From assembly GCA_013339895.1 (NCBI GenBank), contig JABACO010000009.1, positions 8,357,138 to 8,421,137 on the forward strand: a DNA stretch of 64,000 nt, written 5' to 3'. The notes under the pieces are model-generated. The model was not told where the DNA came from, ran no database searches, and saw only the letters and a program-made list of their open reading frames with translations. Shown here one piece after another: positions 46,511 to 61,500 of the stretch. The position numbers and the translations under genes were made by a program. Origin of the DNA: Ephydatia muelleri (taxonomy: Eukaryota; Porifera; Demospongiae; Spongillida; Spongillidae). Numbering within the stretch: the stretch's first letter is position 1; the number at the start of each line of letters is the position of its first letter.

Positions 46511-49500
46511 CTAAAAATGGATGAATCAATTCAAATCCAATTCTGTTTGTTGGTGCTTGCTTACCTTTGGTTCAAAACCAGTCTTCTTTTCAGAAAACTA
46601 TAAGCAATGAAGACCATTGAAATGCTGCATATTATTGTGAAAGCACACATTGCACCACTGATGCCCATCACTGATGAGGATGAAAGATAGCTGCTCAGGT
46701 TGTCTATGAACGCAGTGAAGACAACAAAATAGTAATAATTTACACTAATCACAAAGAAGATAACTGACTTAAAATACAATTGCTAAAATAGTACTCATTT
46801 AAGATGCAGTCTGGCCAAAATATTGCTCCTGGGATTCAAACATAGCTCATTCCATAGAAGGGCATTTCATGTGGCCAATAGAACATTTTCCCAACAATCC
46901 TTTGCATGCCATGCACACGGAGGTTCCATAAAGTGACCATGGAGTCATGATATGTTTACTCATGCATTGATCAATTCACATTGACAAATGAAAATGAATA
47001 CTTTACATAAGAATGTTACTACCTTGCAGTTGTACCTTTGGCACCTCATATCTTACAAGGTTTGTGTAATCCCTTCTACTGTACACACAACCTAAATGAT
47101 ATATCCAGAAATGGCCCATACATAGGCGTCTTGCTTTTTTTTTTTTCAAATTGATTGTTAAACAAGTTCAGAATTTACAATAAATCGGTCTGATTATGAT
47201 ATGTGGACTTTGCAACATTATACCACGAAACATTCTTATATTAAAATCAAGACAAAAAATTAATTTAATTTCTACCGCGAATACATGTAATTTATTCATA
47301 AAATGTCATGCGTCATTGCGTATCGTTTTAATAACATTGTTAATAATGGTGAGAGCTTGCTCAAGAGATGCAGCAGTGAGCGGATTAGATCAGGTGTTCG
47401 CAAATGATTTAAAATGGGAATAACTTTTGACCTGATGGAGTAAAATATCGGAGATTTTGATGCTGCCGCTAGGCAAATTTCTGTCAACTGGTTTGGTATT
47501 AACATTATTTAATCTAGACCCCATTAATTTTACTGTTGCCCATAGATGAACGTGTGACAACTTTTTTCACCACGGAAAACCGTTACCCTTGCGCATGCGC
47601 ATTGCATCGCCTAAGTTTCCAGACCAAATCGCTATGAGCCAATCGTCCTACGTCATGAACTGACTTAGCTTATGAGCTACAAAATTAATCGACTCACGTG
47701 ATACCAACAGCAAGTGTAAACATTTTGTATGGCACTTTCGACTACATGGTGAGTGGTTTCAGGGTAATAACAATACCTTCCACACTTATAAATGCCCAAA
47801 CCAACCTCTCCCTAATATTTTACATTCGTGCGTACGCAGTAATACGCTAGCTCAAGCACGATCGATTTTCTGATTAATGTACAGGTCTTTCAGAGACAAC
47901 AGGCGAGGCTATTGTTAATGACCTGTGTGTAACAATGGATGTGTGTGCCTCTGCAATTGCTAGTTGTGTGTGCCTCTGCTTTGCTAGTTGTGTGTGTCTC
48001 TGCATTGCTTGTTGTGCATCAGTGTATTGCTAGCTACATGTATGTGCCTGCATTGCTAGTTGTGCCTCTTGCTTTTAAGGATGTGTGCCCTTTATTTTGG
48101 TAGGGTGTATGCTTCTGCATTGCTAGTTGTGCTGCAGTGCTTTGAAAGAGTGTGTCCTTTATTTTGGTAGTGGTGTGGATGTGTCTCTGCACATCACTAC
48201 CAAAATAAAATTGCTAGTTGTGTGTGCCTCTGCATTTCTAGTTATGCATCATTGCATTGCAAGCTAGGTGTGTGTCCTCTCCTTCGGTAGTGGTGTGTGC
48301 CTCAGTATTGCAATTTCATGTGTGCCTCTGCATTGCAAGTAATATGTGGCTTTGCATTCCCACAGTGTTGTTGCGTGTGTGGCTCTGGTGTCACTGCATT
48401 GGTTGTTGTTATACCCAGAATCATCCAAGTAGTTGGAGGGTTTAACCTATGGAAAGGCTAAGAATGAGGCTTGAATGACCCCTGCATGCCCCACAAGCAG
48501 GCTAACACAACACTGGTCTGACCTTCTGAATGACATTGCTACATATAAACCCCACCCCCACACAACTAGCAATGCAGAGGCGCACACAACTAGCAACGCA
48601 GAGGAACAGCAACGCAGAGGCATCTGCTCTTACACACAGGTCATTAACAATAGAGAGCTAGTTAATAACAGGCGAGGCTATTTTTAATGGCCCGTGTGTA
48701 AGAGCAGATGCCCCTGCGTTGCTATTTTTGTGTTCCTCCGCATTGCTAGTTGTGTGCGCCTCTGTGTTGCTATTTTTGTGTTCCTCTTGTTGTCCATCCA
48801 AATGCCCGACAGATCAATATTGGTGTTGAAATTCAAGTATGCTTGCCTAGGTTATTGTGTTGTACGCTGACTGTGTGCGTATATCTTCGCATCCACACAC
48901 GTTCTGTTGTTGGAGGAGATTTGGTATCCAAAGTAGCAACTGCACACATAGCTTCCAATGGTATTGGTGCGTATTTGATTGCGTCCGCCAAATACCCAGG
49001 GCACAATGGTTTACAAATTGTTCGGTCACATTTGATTACACTCAGTAATTGGGGGTTATATGTAGCACTGTCATTCTATTTCATGCAACGCTGTACAATT
49101 AATCAGATAACCGATCGAGCTTGAGCTAGCGTATATGCATGAAATAGAAAACATTTCTAACAGGGAGAGGATGGTTTGGGCATGCATGCTTAGCAGTAGC
49201 AGTATTGCTGCCAATAGTTGCGTATACGCCACATCTGTAGTTGTACGTCAGTTACTTGGACAAACTACGAACGTAACAACTTAACAGCAGGTCAATGAAA
49301 TTATGATGAGTACTAGTATGGGCGACGTTTACAAACGATCCGCATCGTATGGGTACATTCGTATGCACTCAACTGGTTACAACAAATCTTGTTGTGTAGG
49401 GCTATGAGGGGTGCGGAAACCGAGTTCAGTATAAAACTGGTACACAGAGGAGGGGACCTTACGTGTCCCGCGCGTGAGTCAATTTTGAGACGGAGACAAC

Positions 49501-52500
49501 TCACTGATTCAATATGGAATACTTCTTTCAGTTATGGTAGCCGATTTTTAAATTGGAGGACCTAGTTTTTTGTGCACATTAGAGTTTTTCGATGTACTAG
49601 CTATATGTTTCTCTCGTAGTAAATCGTAATGGTGTTGACACAAATGGTCGTGGAATATTGTAATGAGAAATGCACCCAATGACTACCTGCACATTGAGGA
49701 CAATGCCATGACAATCCTAGGGAAGCGTAACCTTAAATAGGAAAAATACGGTGACCTTACTAAAAATCATGCGAAATGTAGTGTACTAACAATCCCTCGT
49801 GGGCTTAGCTGAGAAAAATGTGGTGTGCTTGGTATTGAAGCACACCATACACGTCTATGGGAAGATATACGGGAATACTCGATAATTCGCAACTGCAATT
49901 TAACCTTTTGACCACTGATTTCTAGATACGAGGGACATTAATGTTTTATGTATGGTAATGTGTTGCATTATTGACTTATTGTGACTTCACATGCACTATT
50001 TCCTCAAACCTCCTGACTTAACCACTGTGATTTAGCACGATTGGTTTTTTCTAATCAGGTTGCAGTCATAATTTTATTGCAGTTGCATGCAATGACTGTA
50101 CCTATGAATGACTTAGTACAATCGATTCAATCTACAATTTGTTTGCCTCTATGTTATCAAGAATCCACCCCAAAATGTTGCATGCATTATGAATACGCAA
50201 TTTCACTCATGCAAGAAAAGTAATAAAACTGGATAATTAAGTAAGTTTTACCAGCAATGTGGCAAGTCTTATTATTCGAAAGGAGTTGATATCCAGAATA
50301 GCAGTCACACACATAGCTTCAGTTTGTATTGGAGCAAATTTGGTTGCAGTCACTTGTGCCCGATGCACACTCATTTACATCTGTGTGAAGGGGAGAGCTT
50401 GTGAATTGTATTGTGTAATCACTGGTACAGAAACCATTCTTGTCTTTTTTGAATGATTGCATACAAAGGGGAAGCACTTTTTAGAAAGATAAAAGACATT
50501 ATCTTGAAACATTGAGAACTATTCAAAACTGGTCTTTACTTGTAAACAGAAGTGGGGCGCGGAGCACTGGTACAGAAACAATTCTTGCCTTTTTAAAATG
50601 ATCGCATACAAAGGGGAGCACTATATAAAGATTATCCTCAAACGTTGTAAAACTCATTGCAAACTATTAAAACTGGTCTTTCCTTGTAAAGAGGAGGGGG
50701 TCAGTGTTGTGGATTTATTTAACAATGTTGGGACTTTTGTAACTTTTGAAAATTTATGTATGTAATGTAATGTATGTATGTATGTATGTATGTATGTATG
50801 TATGTATGTATGTATGTCTGTATGTATGTATGTATGTATGTATGTATGTACTGTATGTATGTATGTATGTATGTCTGTATGTATGTATGTATGTCTGTAT
50901 GTATGTCTGTATGTTATGTCTGTATGTCTGTGTTGTGTGTGTGTGTGTGTGTGTGTGTGTCTGTATGTCTGTCTGTCTGTATGTATGTATGTATATATGT
51001 ATGTCATGTATGTATGTCATTGGGACAGTTAATTCACGTGAAAATGATACCACGGATATATAGGCAATAGAAACGTGAATGCATTTTAAAAACTTTATGA
51101 TATATAACACGTTTCAATTGCTATATATCTGTCGTATCATTTTTGCATGAACTTTCCCAATTACTTAAATACATTGTATTATACAATGCTGACACTACAT
51201 GCACAGCAATATACAAAAGTTAGCAAACTGCTTTAATTGTTCACTACTGGATGATAATACCATAGATTGATGACCTAAGCTACGTAGGTAATCAATCTAT
51301 GATAATACGTAACCATCATTACCAGTTGTTATACCAGGACAATAATATATTTAATCAAATGTAATATTGAATAAGAGCTGAGATAATTTTTCAAACGTGT
51401 GTTTGGATTAGACACTAAATTTATCCGATAATGCAGGTGGGTGTGCATGTTTTTAGTAATAAATAACTAACATTTATGTCAATTGCTCTGTATTCCCTAC
51501 CAATGCAAAATTTGCTGTTGCTAGAAGAGGCTTGATATCCAAGATAGCAACTACAGCCATAACTGCCATTGGTATTTGTGCAAGCCTGACTGCATCCACT
51601 TACATCTTCAGCACATTCATCCACATCTGAGCCATATTAAGAAATTGAAGTTAATTACTGATGAAAATGTGCGTGGAACTCATATCCAGGCATAATATAG
51701 TGTACTCACCTTCACATGTTTTATTGTCAGAATAAATTCGGTGTCCAGTGTTGCAACTGCATAAGAAGCTTCCATTGGTATTGGTGCAAATGTGATTGCA
51801 ACCATCGTTTCCAAGGGAACATTCATCTGTGTCTGCATATTTGAGGTTGGGTGCATGCTCGTATTAGTGTATGTACTGTTAGCCAAGACATGTGTTATGA
51901 AACTGAAGCTTACCCATACAGGTCTTATTGTTTATTGAAATTTGGTACCCAAGGTAGCAACTGCACACATAGCTTCCGTTGGTGTTGTTGCATATATGCT
52001 TGCATCCGCTTATACCCAGAGCACATTCATCCATGTCTGTGTTGTTGGGATTGAAGCTTTTATACACACAGTTCACTATGGCCCTGTAATGGCTAATTAT
52101 AGATCTAGCACGTCTTGTTAGTATTTACTTTGCATGTGGAAATTGTTTTTAGCAAGTTCAGACTAGCACTAATTGATAGAATACTGCAATACTGACCAAA
52201 GTGCATTATCATGATTAGAAGCAATTATTATCGTATACTTTGGGTTTTCCGATCATGGTGGCATAATCCAGATACACATATTTATTGTACGAATGCAATG
52301 AATCAGGACCCAAGCCAGTGTGGATCATATGCAGGGCTGACTCCATGGACGTGTCTCATTTTTATGATGGTCTAGAGGTGTTTAATAACTAGTCAAGTAC
52401 TGACGATTATGAATCGGGCAGAGATAATCTCCGAATCGGGCAACAGTTGTTATCAATAGAACCATTTTAAAAGCATCAAATCAGTTATGACTTCAATACA

Positions 52501-55500
52501 GGTGACATAGAGTGTAGTAGACCGTTAGCGTATCGACGCTGTAAACCACCATAATATGACTAACACCGGCGCAAGAACTCGAACACGAACACGAGCACGA
52601 ACACCAAACTCAAATGCGTGACAGGTTTTAAGGAATACCGGTTCTGAAACAGATTTTAACTGGTTTTATCCTGCGCCGCCGTGGTCACATGCTGTGCCGG
52701 CTTTCGTTAGCACTTCGTTCCTGCCTTTGCATGCCATTGCAGTTTCGTGACATTTATCAACACCTATTGCATCAGCATGGGTTCTCTGACATAGAGCCTC
52801 TCGATTAAATACTGCATGGACCCGGCCCTCAACTTCGAACGTTCATAAACTAGTGGATCTTTGTAGGGTCGTAGTTGGGGGGAGAATTGCTTCAGAAATT
52901 ATATCCTGTTCGCGATGTAGCGCTAATGATAAACATATATGCAGTGTTCGGCACAATAAGCTGGCTACAATTTATTTTTGTAAATACTCTGTATCTTGTT
53001 GTATTAAAGCTAGCTGATTGGCACCCAAATGCCCGACAAATCAATATTGGTGTTGAAATTCAAATATGCTTGCCTAGGTTATTGTGTTGTACGCTGACTT
53101 GTGTGTATCTTCTTATCCACACACGTTCTGTTATTGGAAGAGATTTGGTATCCAAGGTAGCAATTGCACACATAGTTTTCAATGGTATTGGTGCATATTT
53201 GATTGTGTCCACCAATACCCAGAGCACAAATTGTTCGGTCACATTTGATTACACTCAGTAATTGTAATACGTGTGCATTCCAGAAAGTTTCTTTTGTGGA
53301 ATTGAGGTACTTGTGCATTGTGCTTATTTCTCTAGCATGGTCAATCTAGTACATATGAAAAATTATTCACAGAAATGTGATATTCAAGAAAGCAACATTG
53401 TACATTGTTGTCATTTAGGATTATAATGCATTGCCTATTGTTGGGAAATGTGTAATGCCACATAGGGTTTGTAGCAATAACTTGCAAGTGAATTACCACC
53501 ATGATACATTTTCTTACCCATACAAGTTCTTCTGTTGGAAGAGATTTGGTATCCAAGATAGCAACTGCACACATAGCTTCCAATGGTGTTGATGCATATC
53601 TGATTGCATCCATTTATAGCCAGAGAACATTCATCTATGTCTACAGTGCAAGTTGTACATACAGAAAGAACATATTATATAGATTCTTTGATAACAGGTT
53701 TTAGTGTTGTACAATGACTGTACATCTTCTTACCCACACACATTCTGTTATTGGAAGTAATTTGGTACCCGAGGTAGCAACTGCACACATAGCTTCCATT
53801 GGTGTTGGTGCATATCTGATTGCATCCATGAATGCTCAGAGCACACTCATCTATGTCTACAGCGCAAGTTGCATATACAGAAATAACATAATGTAATTAT
53901 TTATTGATAGCTGGTTATTGTGTTGTACACTGACTGTGTATCTTCTTACCCACACATGTTCTGTTGTTGGACGAAATTTGGTATCCAAGGTAGCAACTGC
54001 ACACATAGCTTCCATTGGTGTTGGTACAATACTGATTGCATCCATGAATACCCAGAGCACACTCATCTATGTCTACAGCACAAGTTGCATATACATAATA
54101 TAACTATCATTGATAACAGGTTATTGTGTTATACACTGACTGTGTATCTTCTTACCCACACATGTTCTGTTGTTGGGGGAGATTTGGTATCCATAGTAGC
54201 AACTGCACACATAGCTTCCATTCGTGTTGGTACAATTCTGATTACATCCATGAATACCCAGAGCACATTCATTTATATCTGTGTTGTGCATATTAAATTT
54301 ATTATTTACTGCTTGAATACTTTCTTACCCACACATGTTCTGTTGTTGGAGGAGATTTGGTATCCAAGGTAGCAACTGCACACATAGCTTCCATTGGTAT
54401 TGGTACAATTCTGATTGCATCCATGAATGCTCAGAGCACACTCATTATGTCTACAGCGCAAGTTGCATATACAGAAATAACATAATATAATTATTTATTG
54501 ATAGCTGGTTATTGTGTTGTACTCTGACTGTGTATCTTCTTACCCACACATGTTCTGTTGTTGGAGGAGATTTGGTATCCAAGGTAGCAACTGCACACAT
54601 AGCTTCCATTGGTGTTGGTACAATTCTGATTGCATCCATGAATACCCAGAGCACACTCATCTATGTCTACAGCACAAGTTGCATAAGTTAATATAACTAT
54701 CATTGATAACAGGTTATTGTGTTGTACACTGACTGTGTATCTTCTTACCCACACATGTTCTGTTGTTGGAGGAGATTTGGTATCCAAGGTAGCAACTGCA
54801 CATATAGCTTCCATTCGTGTTGGTACAATTCTGATTGCATCCATGAATACCCAGAGCACATTCATTTATATCTGTGTGGTGCATATTAAATTTATTGTTT
54901 ACTGCTTGCATATTTCTTACCGACACACATTCTTTTGTTGGAAGAGATTTGGTATCCAAGGTAGCAACTGCACACATAGCTTCCATTGGTGTTGGTACAA
55001 TACTGATTGCATCCACTTATACCCAGAGCACATTCATCTATGTCTATAGGTGTACAAATTGTTCAGTCATAAATTCAGTATAAACGGTAATACATTACAA
55101 ATGTGTGCATGCCAGAAAGTTTGAATTGTGGTATTTGTGCATTGAGCTTATTTTTTCTAGCATGGTCCATTTAATACAAATTAGAAGTTAAATATAATCA
55201 CAGAAATGTGATACTCAAGATGGCAACATTGAAATTTGTTGAAATGCAATGGTGCAATTTAGTTTTAGCCTTTAGTAGAGAAATATAACTCTAGCACTAA
55301 CTTGCAAGTGAATTACCACCATGATACGTTTTCTTACCCATACAAGTTCTTCTGTTGGATGAGATTTGGTATCCAAGGTAGCAACTGCACACATAGCTGC
55401 CATTGGTGTTGGTACAATTCTGACTGCATCCATGAATACCCAGAGCACACTCATCTATGTCTACAGCGCAAGTTGCATATACAGAAATAACATAATATAA

Positions 55501-58500
55501 TTATTTATTAATAACAGGTTATTGTGTTGTACACTGACTGTGTATCTTCTTACCCACACATGTTCTGTTGTTGGAGGAGATTTGGTATCCAAGGTAGCAA
55601 CTGCACACATAGCTTCCATTGGTGTTGGTACAATTCTGACTGCATCCATGAATAACCAAAGTACACTCATCTGTGTCTACAGTGCAAGTTGCATATACAG
55701 AAATGACATAATATAATTATTTATTGATAACAGGTTATTATGTTGTACACTGACTGTGTATCTTCTTACCCACACATGTTCTGTTGTTGGAAGAGATTTG
55801 GTATCCAAGGAAGCAACTGCACACATAGCTTCCATTCGTGTTGGTACAATTCTGATTGCATCCACTTATACCGAGAGCACATTCATTTATTTTTGTGTGG
55901 TGGGAAGTTGTGGATATTACATTAATAGTTTCAAGCACGATTGCGTATTGTCTTTCCCACACAAGATCTGCTGTTGGAAGAGATTTGGTATCCAAGGTAT
56001 AACAACTGCACACATAGCTTCCAATGATCATATCCAATTGCATCCATGAATACCCAGAGCACATTGATCTACATCTGCGTGTTTGCATGTTGAAAAATCA
56101 TATCGTTATGTTACAGCTCAGTAATGGCTTACATGCTGCAATATCTGCGTATCCAGCACGTCTTACTCGGGTGCATAAATTGATATTTAAAAAAGTATTT
56201 GTGTGTGTAGCTGTAAGGTTGAAACTATACTTAGTACAATTTAATGTTGTACTGACACAATACTAGTACTGATCAACACTTCTACTCTTGTACCCAGACC
56301 AACGTGACGTAAGCTATTATCAATGTAAACGGTGTCTGCGAAACGTCAAATATTTTTGTTCCTGGGTCCCTGATATTTGAGAACGCTGTTTACATCTAAA
56401 AATAGCCATATGTAATACCAGTATGCTGGTGAATCTATAGCAGATTAGGAGAAACTCGAAAGGATTTTGCAGAAGGCTACGTGTGCTTGTTGTGAATCAG
56501 GCTGTTCGTAAGTATGCGGCTTTAGAGAGCAAAGTTATAACAAAACTTTCAGGACACAATTGTACCAGAGATGATATATATTATCTCTGCATGGTGATAC
56601 CAATCCAGCAGTAGTAGCGAGCAAATTAAAACTCCTAAAAGAAAAGCAGCTTCTGGTTACAGGGGACATGCCACTCAAAGGTGGCTGACCTTTTCTTGGG
56701 AACCTCAGTCACATGTTCATCTTATAGCATCTGAAGATAAGAAAAGCGCACCTTTGAGTGGCCATATCTCCTGAACCAAGACATTGGTCATAGTTAGGTG
56801 GCTAGCTGTGTCGGAAACCCGAATGTGTTTTTCTTTGCTCGCTACTGCTGTGGATTGGTATCAGCCTTGCATTGTGACTACATTGTGCTGGGAAAATGTG
56901 AAGCGTCCGCTGTATGGAAGAAAGAGGTGTCGGCAGGATGTGTATCAATGGCAATTCAATTGGGGCAGCAATTGTATGGTTGCCAAACGAGCGAAACGGA
57001 GGGTCCGCTAAATGTCATCATGCAATCAGCCACATCATTCAGATTTTGGTTTTGTGTCTTTAATTAGCCATACATTTCTATTGCTTGAACTGATAATATA
57101 CCTATTACATCTCTGAATGTAATATACTGCAATTTGGCAGAAATATTGATGTGAAATATTTCAACCAAGGCCCAATTATTTACAATTTTGGACATACAAT
57201 GTTCAGAAGTTTGTTTGATCTAAAATTTAACTAAATACAGCAGTAATGTAAGCATATGCTCTTACCTGGATTGCACACTGCTGAGCTGTTATTTCCTTTG
57301 TAAATCACTTTTCTCCATGTTGGATCACCATTTAATCCTGTTGTGCACCCAGCTCTGAATCCGCCACTATTTTGATCCAGATGCCAGCAGAGACGACTGA
57401 CACAGTCATTGCTGCCCTGATCATAGTCACAGGAAGTCAAGTGCACACTTGAAAAATCGGCAAAGCCAAAACTGTATGATGGATAGCGGTACCAATAGGC
57501 ACCTCCAGGATCATAGTACGCTGTAGTTGTGGAGTATGTTGCTGTAAAAACGTATATAAATGTAAATGCATCTTGTACCATAGTTCCAGTAAGAACTTTT
57601 TTAACCTCGTTTTGGTTCAAAAATTAAGGTTTAAAGCTGATCGTTCCCATAGACCGTTTTGGACTTAGGGTCCTAAACGTTCATCCCCACTGGAACTAGT
57701 TTTTGGTAAAAATCTGAATTCTAGCCCAATACACTGGCCTTTCCTTGCAAACCTGATACACGTAGAGTGAGTTTACATACGCATAGTGCATGGCAATGCG
57801 CATGAATTGACCTGCGATGATTTTAATCACAAATCATATTAATTGTCTTAGCTTTATCAGATGAATGGCACGAATACATAAATCGCAAAGCAATAAATCC
57901 CATGTGCCAGGGATGCAAGGTTTTGCAATATTACAAAAACAACTATTGTAACCAACTATTTTAACTTCGTAACTTGCGTTAGTAAGCGGGATGCATTGCA
58001 TTTCTATACTTAATCATATGCCCAATATATGTTTTGTAATGGGGGTGTTGCATGGAGTGCATGGAGTCATACACACATGCATCTATAATACCCAATATGC
58101 CATATTTTCAATCCTTAGTTCTTAGGAGACATTCTAGTAAATGCGTGTGTCATTTAATCAAACATAAGGCTGCAGAATTTTTTCACCCTTTCCAATTTGG
58201 AGTGGCCTGCCCATGGGGTGCTGAAAAAATACTCCATAGCCTCAGGTGCTGCTTTGATGACCATTGGGCAGATAACAACTTCGTGGTGCTCAAAGTTGAT
58301 GTGACCAACACATTCAACCTTGTGTCAAGGCAAGCTGTTTTGGATGAATGTGCCCAGCATTTCCCAGAGTTACTTGCTTGGGCGTCACGGTACTATGGAC
58401 AGCATCCCATTTTGTGGCATTCACAAGGGTCACTTACATCTCAAACTGGAGTACAACAAGGTGATCCACTAGGCCCCTTTATGTTTGCCCTAGTTCTTCA

Positions 58501-61500
58501 AAAGATGGTAACCACCATTCACACTGATGAGGCATGTGCTGGATTACTGCAAAATGCTTGGTACTTGGATGATGGTTCAATAGCAGGTGAATCGTCATCA
58601 GTGTTGAGAGCCCTAGCCATTATTCAGGCTCAAGGTCCGTCACTAGGGTTCTTTGTTAACCTCAAGAAATGTGAATTATTTAATGTTAGTGACCTCTCTT
58701 CATTTCCTCCATCTATACAGACATCAAACCAACCTAACATGGAAATCCTGGGAGCACCTATTGGTGATGCTGAATTTTGCCAAATATTATTCTCTAGTAA
58801 ACATCAAGCAGCACTAGCTCTGTTGTCAACCATTAATGATCTTGGTTGCATAGACCCCCAAGTTGCACTTGCCCTGCTGTGTCTTTGTTCCAGCTTTTGC
58901 AAACTTGCTCACATTGCAAGGACAACGCCTCCCCACCTCATTTTGAGCTCAATGGAGAAGTTTGACATAGATGTTCACCGTTCCTTTGCAGAGTGCACTG
59001 GTTGTGATGTTCCTGACTCAGCTTGGAGGCATTCCCAGTTGAGTTTGAGAAGAGGGGGTATTGGTCTGCGCTTATTGGCTCTTCATTCACCAGCTGCATA
59101 TATAGCGTCCTTGTGTGGTTCTGGTAGTGTGATCCCCACACCACATTTGGAAAATGCCATTACTCACTACAATACCTGTGTTCCGCTCTCAGATTTCCTG
59201 TCAATTAGTGGCTTGGTTGGCCGTACTCCCACCCAAAAGAAACTGTCTGATGCCATAGAAGAGATGCAGTTCAACTCTCTCCTTAATAGCTGTTCTCTTG
59301 CTGACAAGGCCAGACTGCTATCAGTATCATCTCCCCATGCTTCAGCTTGGATTTCAGTTGTTCCTTCCTCCAGCTTGGGACTGCACCTTGACCCGAATGA
59401 ATTTCAAACAGCAGTGAAATGGTGGTTGGGAGTCAATCCCTCATTCAGTTCAGATGGAAATCCAATGGTTTGTCCTCTATGTCCCAACTGTGCACTTGAC
59501 CCTCTTGGCTACCACTGTGTCACATGCAAAAGTGGGGGTGATGTAACAGCTAGGCACAACACTCTTCGTAATGCGGTTCACAGCACCTTTCAGCGAGCAG
59601 GTTTATCAGCACATCTAGAAGTTGGATGTGGTTGGGGAAAAGATAATGCCAGAACACGACCAGCTGACATCCTTGTCACCAATTGGGATTGTGGCACCTC
59701 TGCTGCCTTTGACATTACTGTTACATCCTTGCTTAATTCACCTAATATGTTGGAAGCGGGCATGTACCAGGATGTTTCAGCTAAGTCAGCAGAACACAGA
59801 AAGCACACAGAAAACGATCCTAAGTGTGTCGAGTTGGGCTGGCGATGCATACCATTGGCAGTTAAGAGCTATGGAGCCTGGGGTCCAGAGGCGTCGAAGG
59901 CCTTCTCACAGGTGGCTACTCGTTTAGCCATCCGGGGTAACACTCCCAAGGCCAAAATAGTGCATGGCAGAGCTATATGGCCGCCTTAGTTTATTATTGG
60001 TTAGAGCTAACGCTCGATCAATCCTTTGCCGTTCCTATCCCCAAACTCCCCAACAAGAAAATGAACTGATTACTTAGTTGTTTTGTGTATTTGTTGGATT
60101 TGTCTTCATTTATGTATTTATTTATGTAATATTTATTTGAAATAATTGTAGAGTGATAGGCTATAAAAAGGCTGTAACGTTTAATGGTTCTGAAATGTGC
60201 AGATTTGAAACAGTAGAATCTTTGCACGTGTGGGTGAGTGTATCAACTATTTACTCTTAATTTAGATCTTTACATTGGGTATGGAGCATTTGTAGTTTAT
60301 TCTGATAGCATCAATTTAGTTTAGATTTTCTTTTTCAGGAGGGAGAAGGGTAGTTGGGAGTGCGTATCGGAGGACCTGCACAATTGATAAACCCATAGCT
60401 GGCCATTAATAAACATGGATGCGTAAAATACAGTTATCCATACATTAATGTGCCACTAATGAATTGTATACACAAAACTTATCTACAAGTTCATGTACAG
60501 CGCATGTGTATACATACTTACCTCACGGGATAGTTATTGTTATTGCACTAATTGGAAAATAACACAATCCTAGAACAAGGTGCTCACTATCAATCAAACA
60601 CCAGGGTTGCACGAGGTTTATGCAATGTGTCTAGACTGATAAGGGCATAGAACCTATGAGGAACGGTATTCACATCTGATACCTGATACCAGGTTCTCTG
60701 CTCTCTCATGTGGCACACAGTGCACAAACATCATGCAACCCTGGCCTGACATTAATAATGAGCACCCTGTTGTAGGGTGTAGTCATTTTCCTGCATGAAA
60801 CCGAAGTGATGCCCATGCATAGATGAGCATTGTTGTTGCGTATATTGCATGTCATGTGTAGTGGTCGATCCTTCACATACTGCTGCATTGAATGTCTGAA
60901 CTAAGACTAATGTATATTACATTTCCCAGACCAACACATTTCAAGCTGTCCTTGCAACAGACAAAGTCAGATCGTATGCAATATTCCAGTATGCAGATGG
61001 ATTGATACAGTGGCCAGCTGGAAACAATTTGAACTATGTGAATATTCCTGGATCAAGAACACCTTACAATCCTCAACATCACTGGCAACAGCAATGTTGA
61101 TGCATATCTGATTGCATGCATTTATACCCAGAGCACATTCATCTATGTCCACAGTGCAATTTGTATATACAGAAGGAACATATTATAACGTTCTTTGATG
61201 ACATATTTTAGTGTTGTACATTAGTTGACTGTGTATCTTTTTACCCACACAAATTCTGTTGTTGGAAGAGATTTGGTATCCAAGGTAGCAACTGCACACA
61301 TAGCTTCCAATGATATTGATGCATATCTGATTGCATCCACTTATACCCAGAGCACATTCATCTATGTCTACAGTGCAAGTTGCATATACAGAAATGATTA
61401 AATACACATGTAATTATTTATGGATAACAGATTAATGTGTTGTACACTGACTGTGTATCTTCTTACCCACACATGTTCTGTTGTTGGAGGAGATTTGATA

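Noticed and set aside
58938-59144. Minus-strand frames inside the reverse transcriptase gene
   Set aside because: Antisense shadows of the long plus-strand frame.
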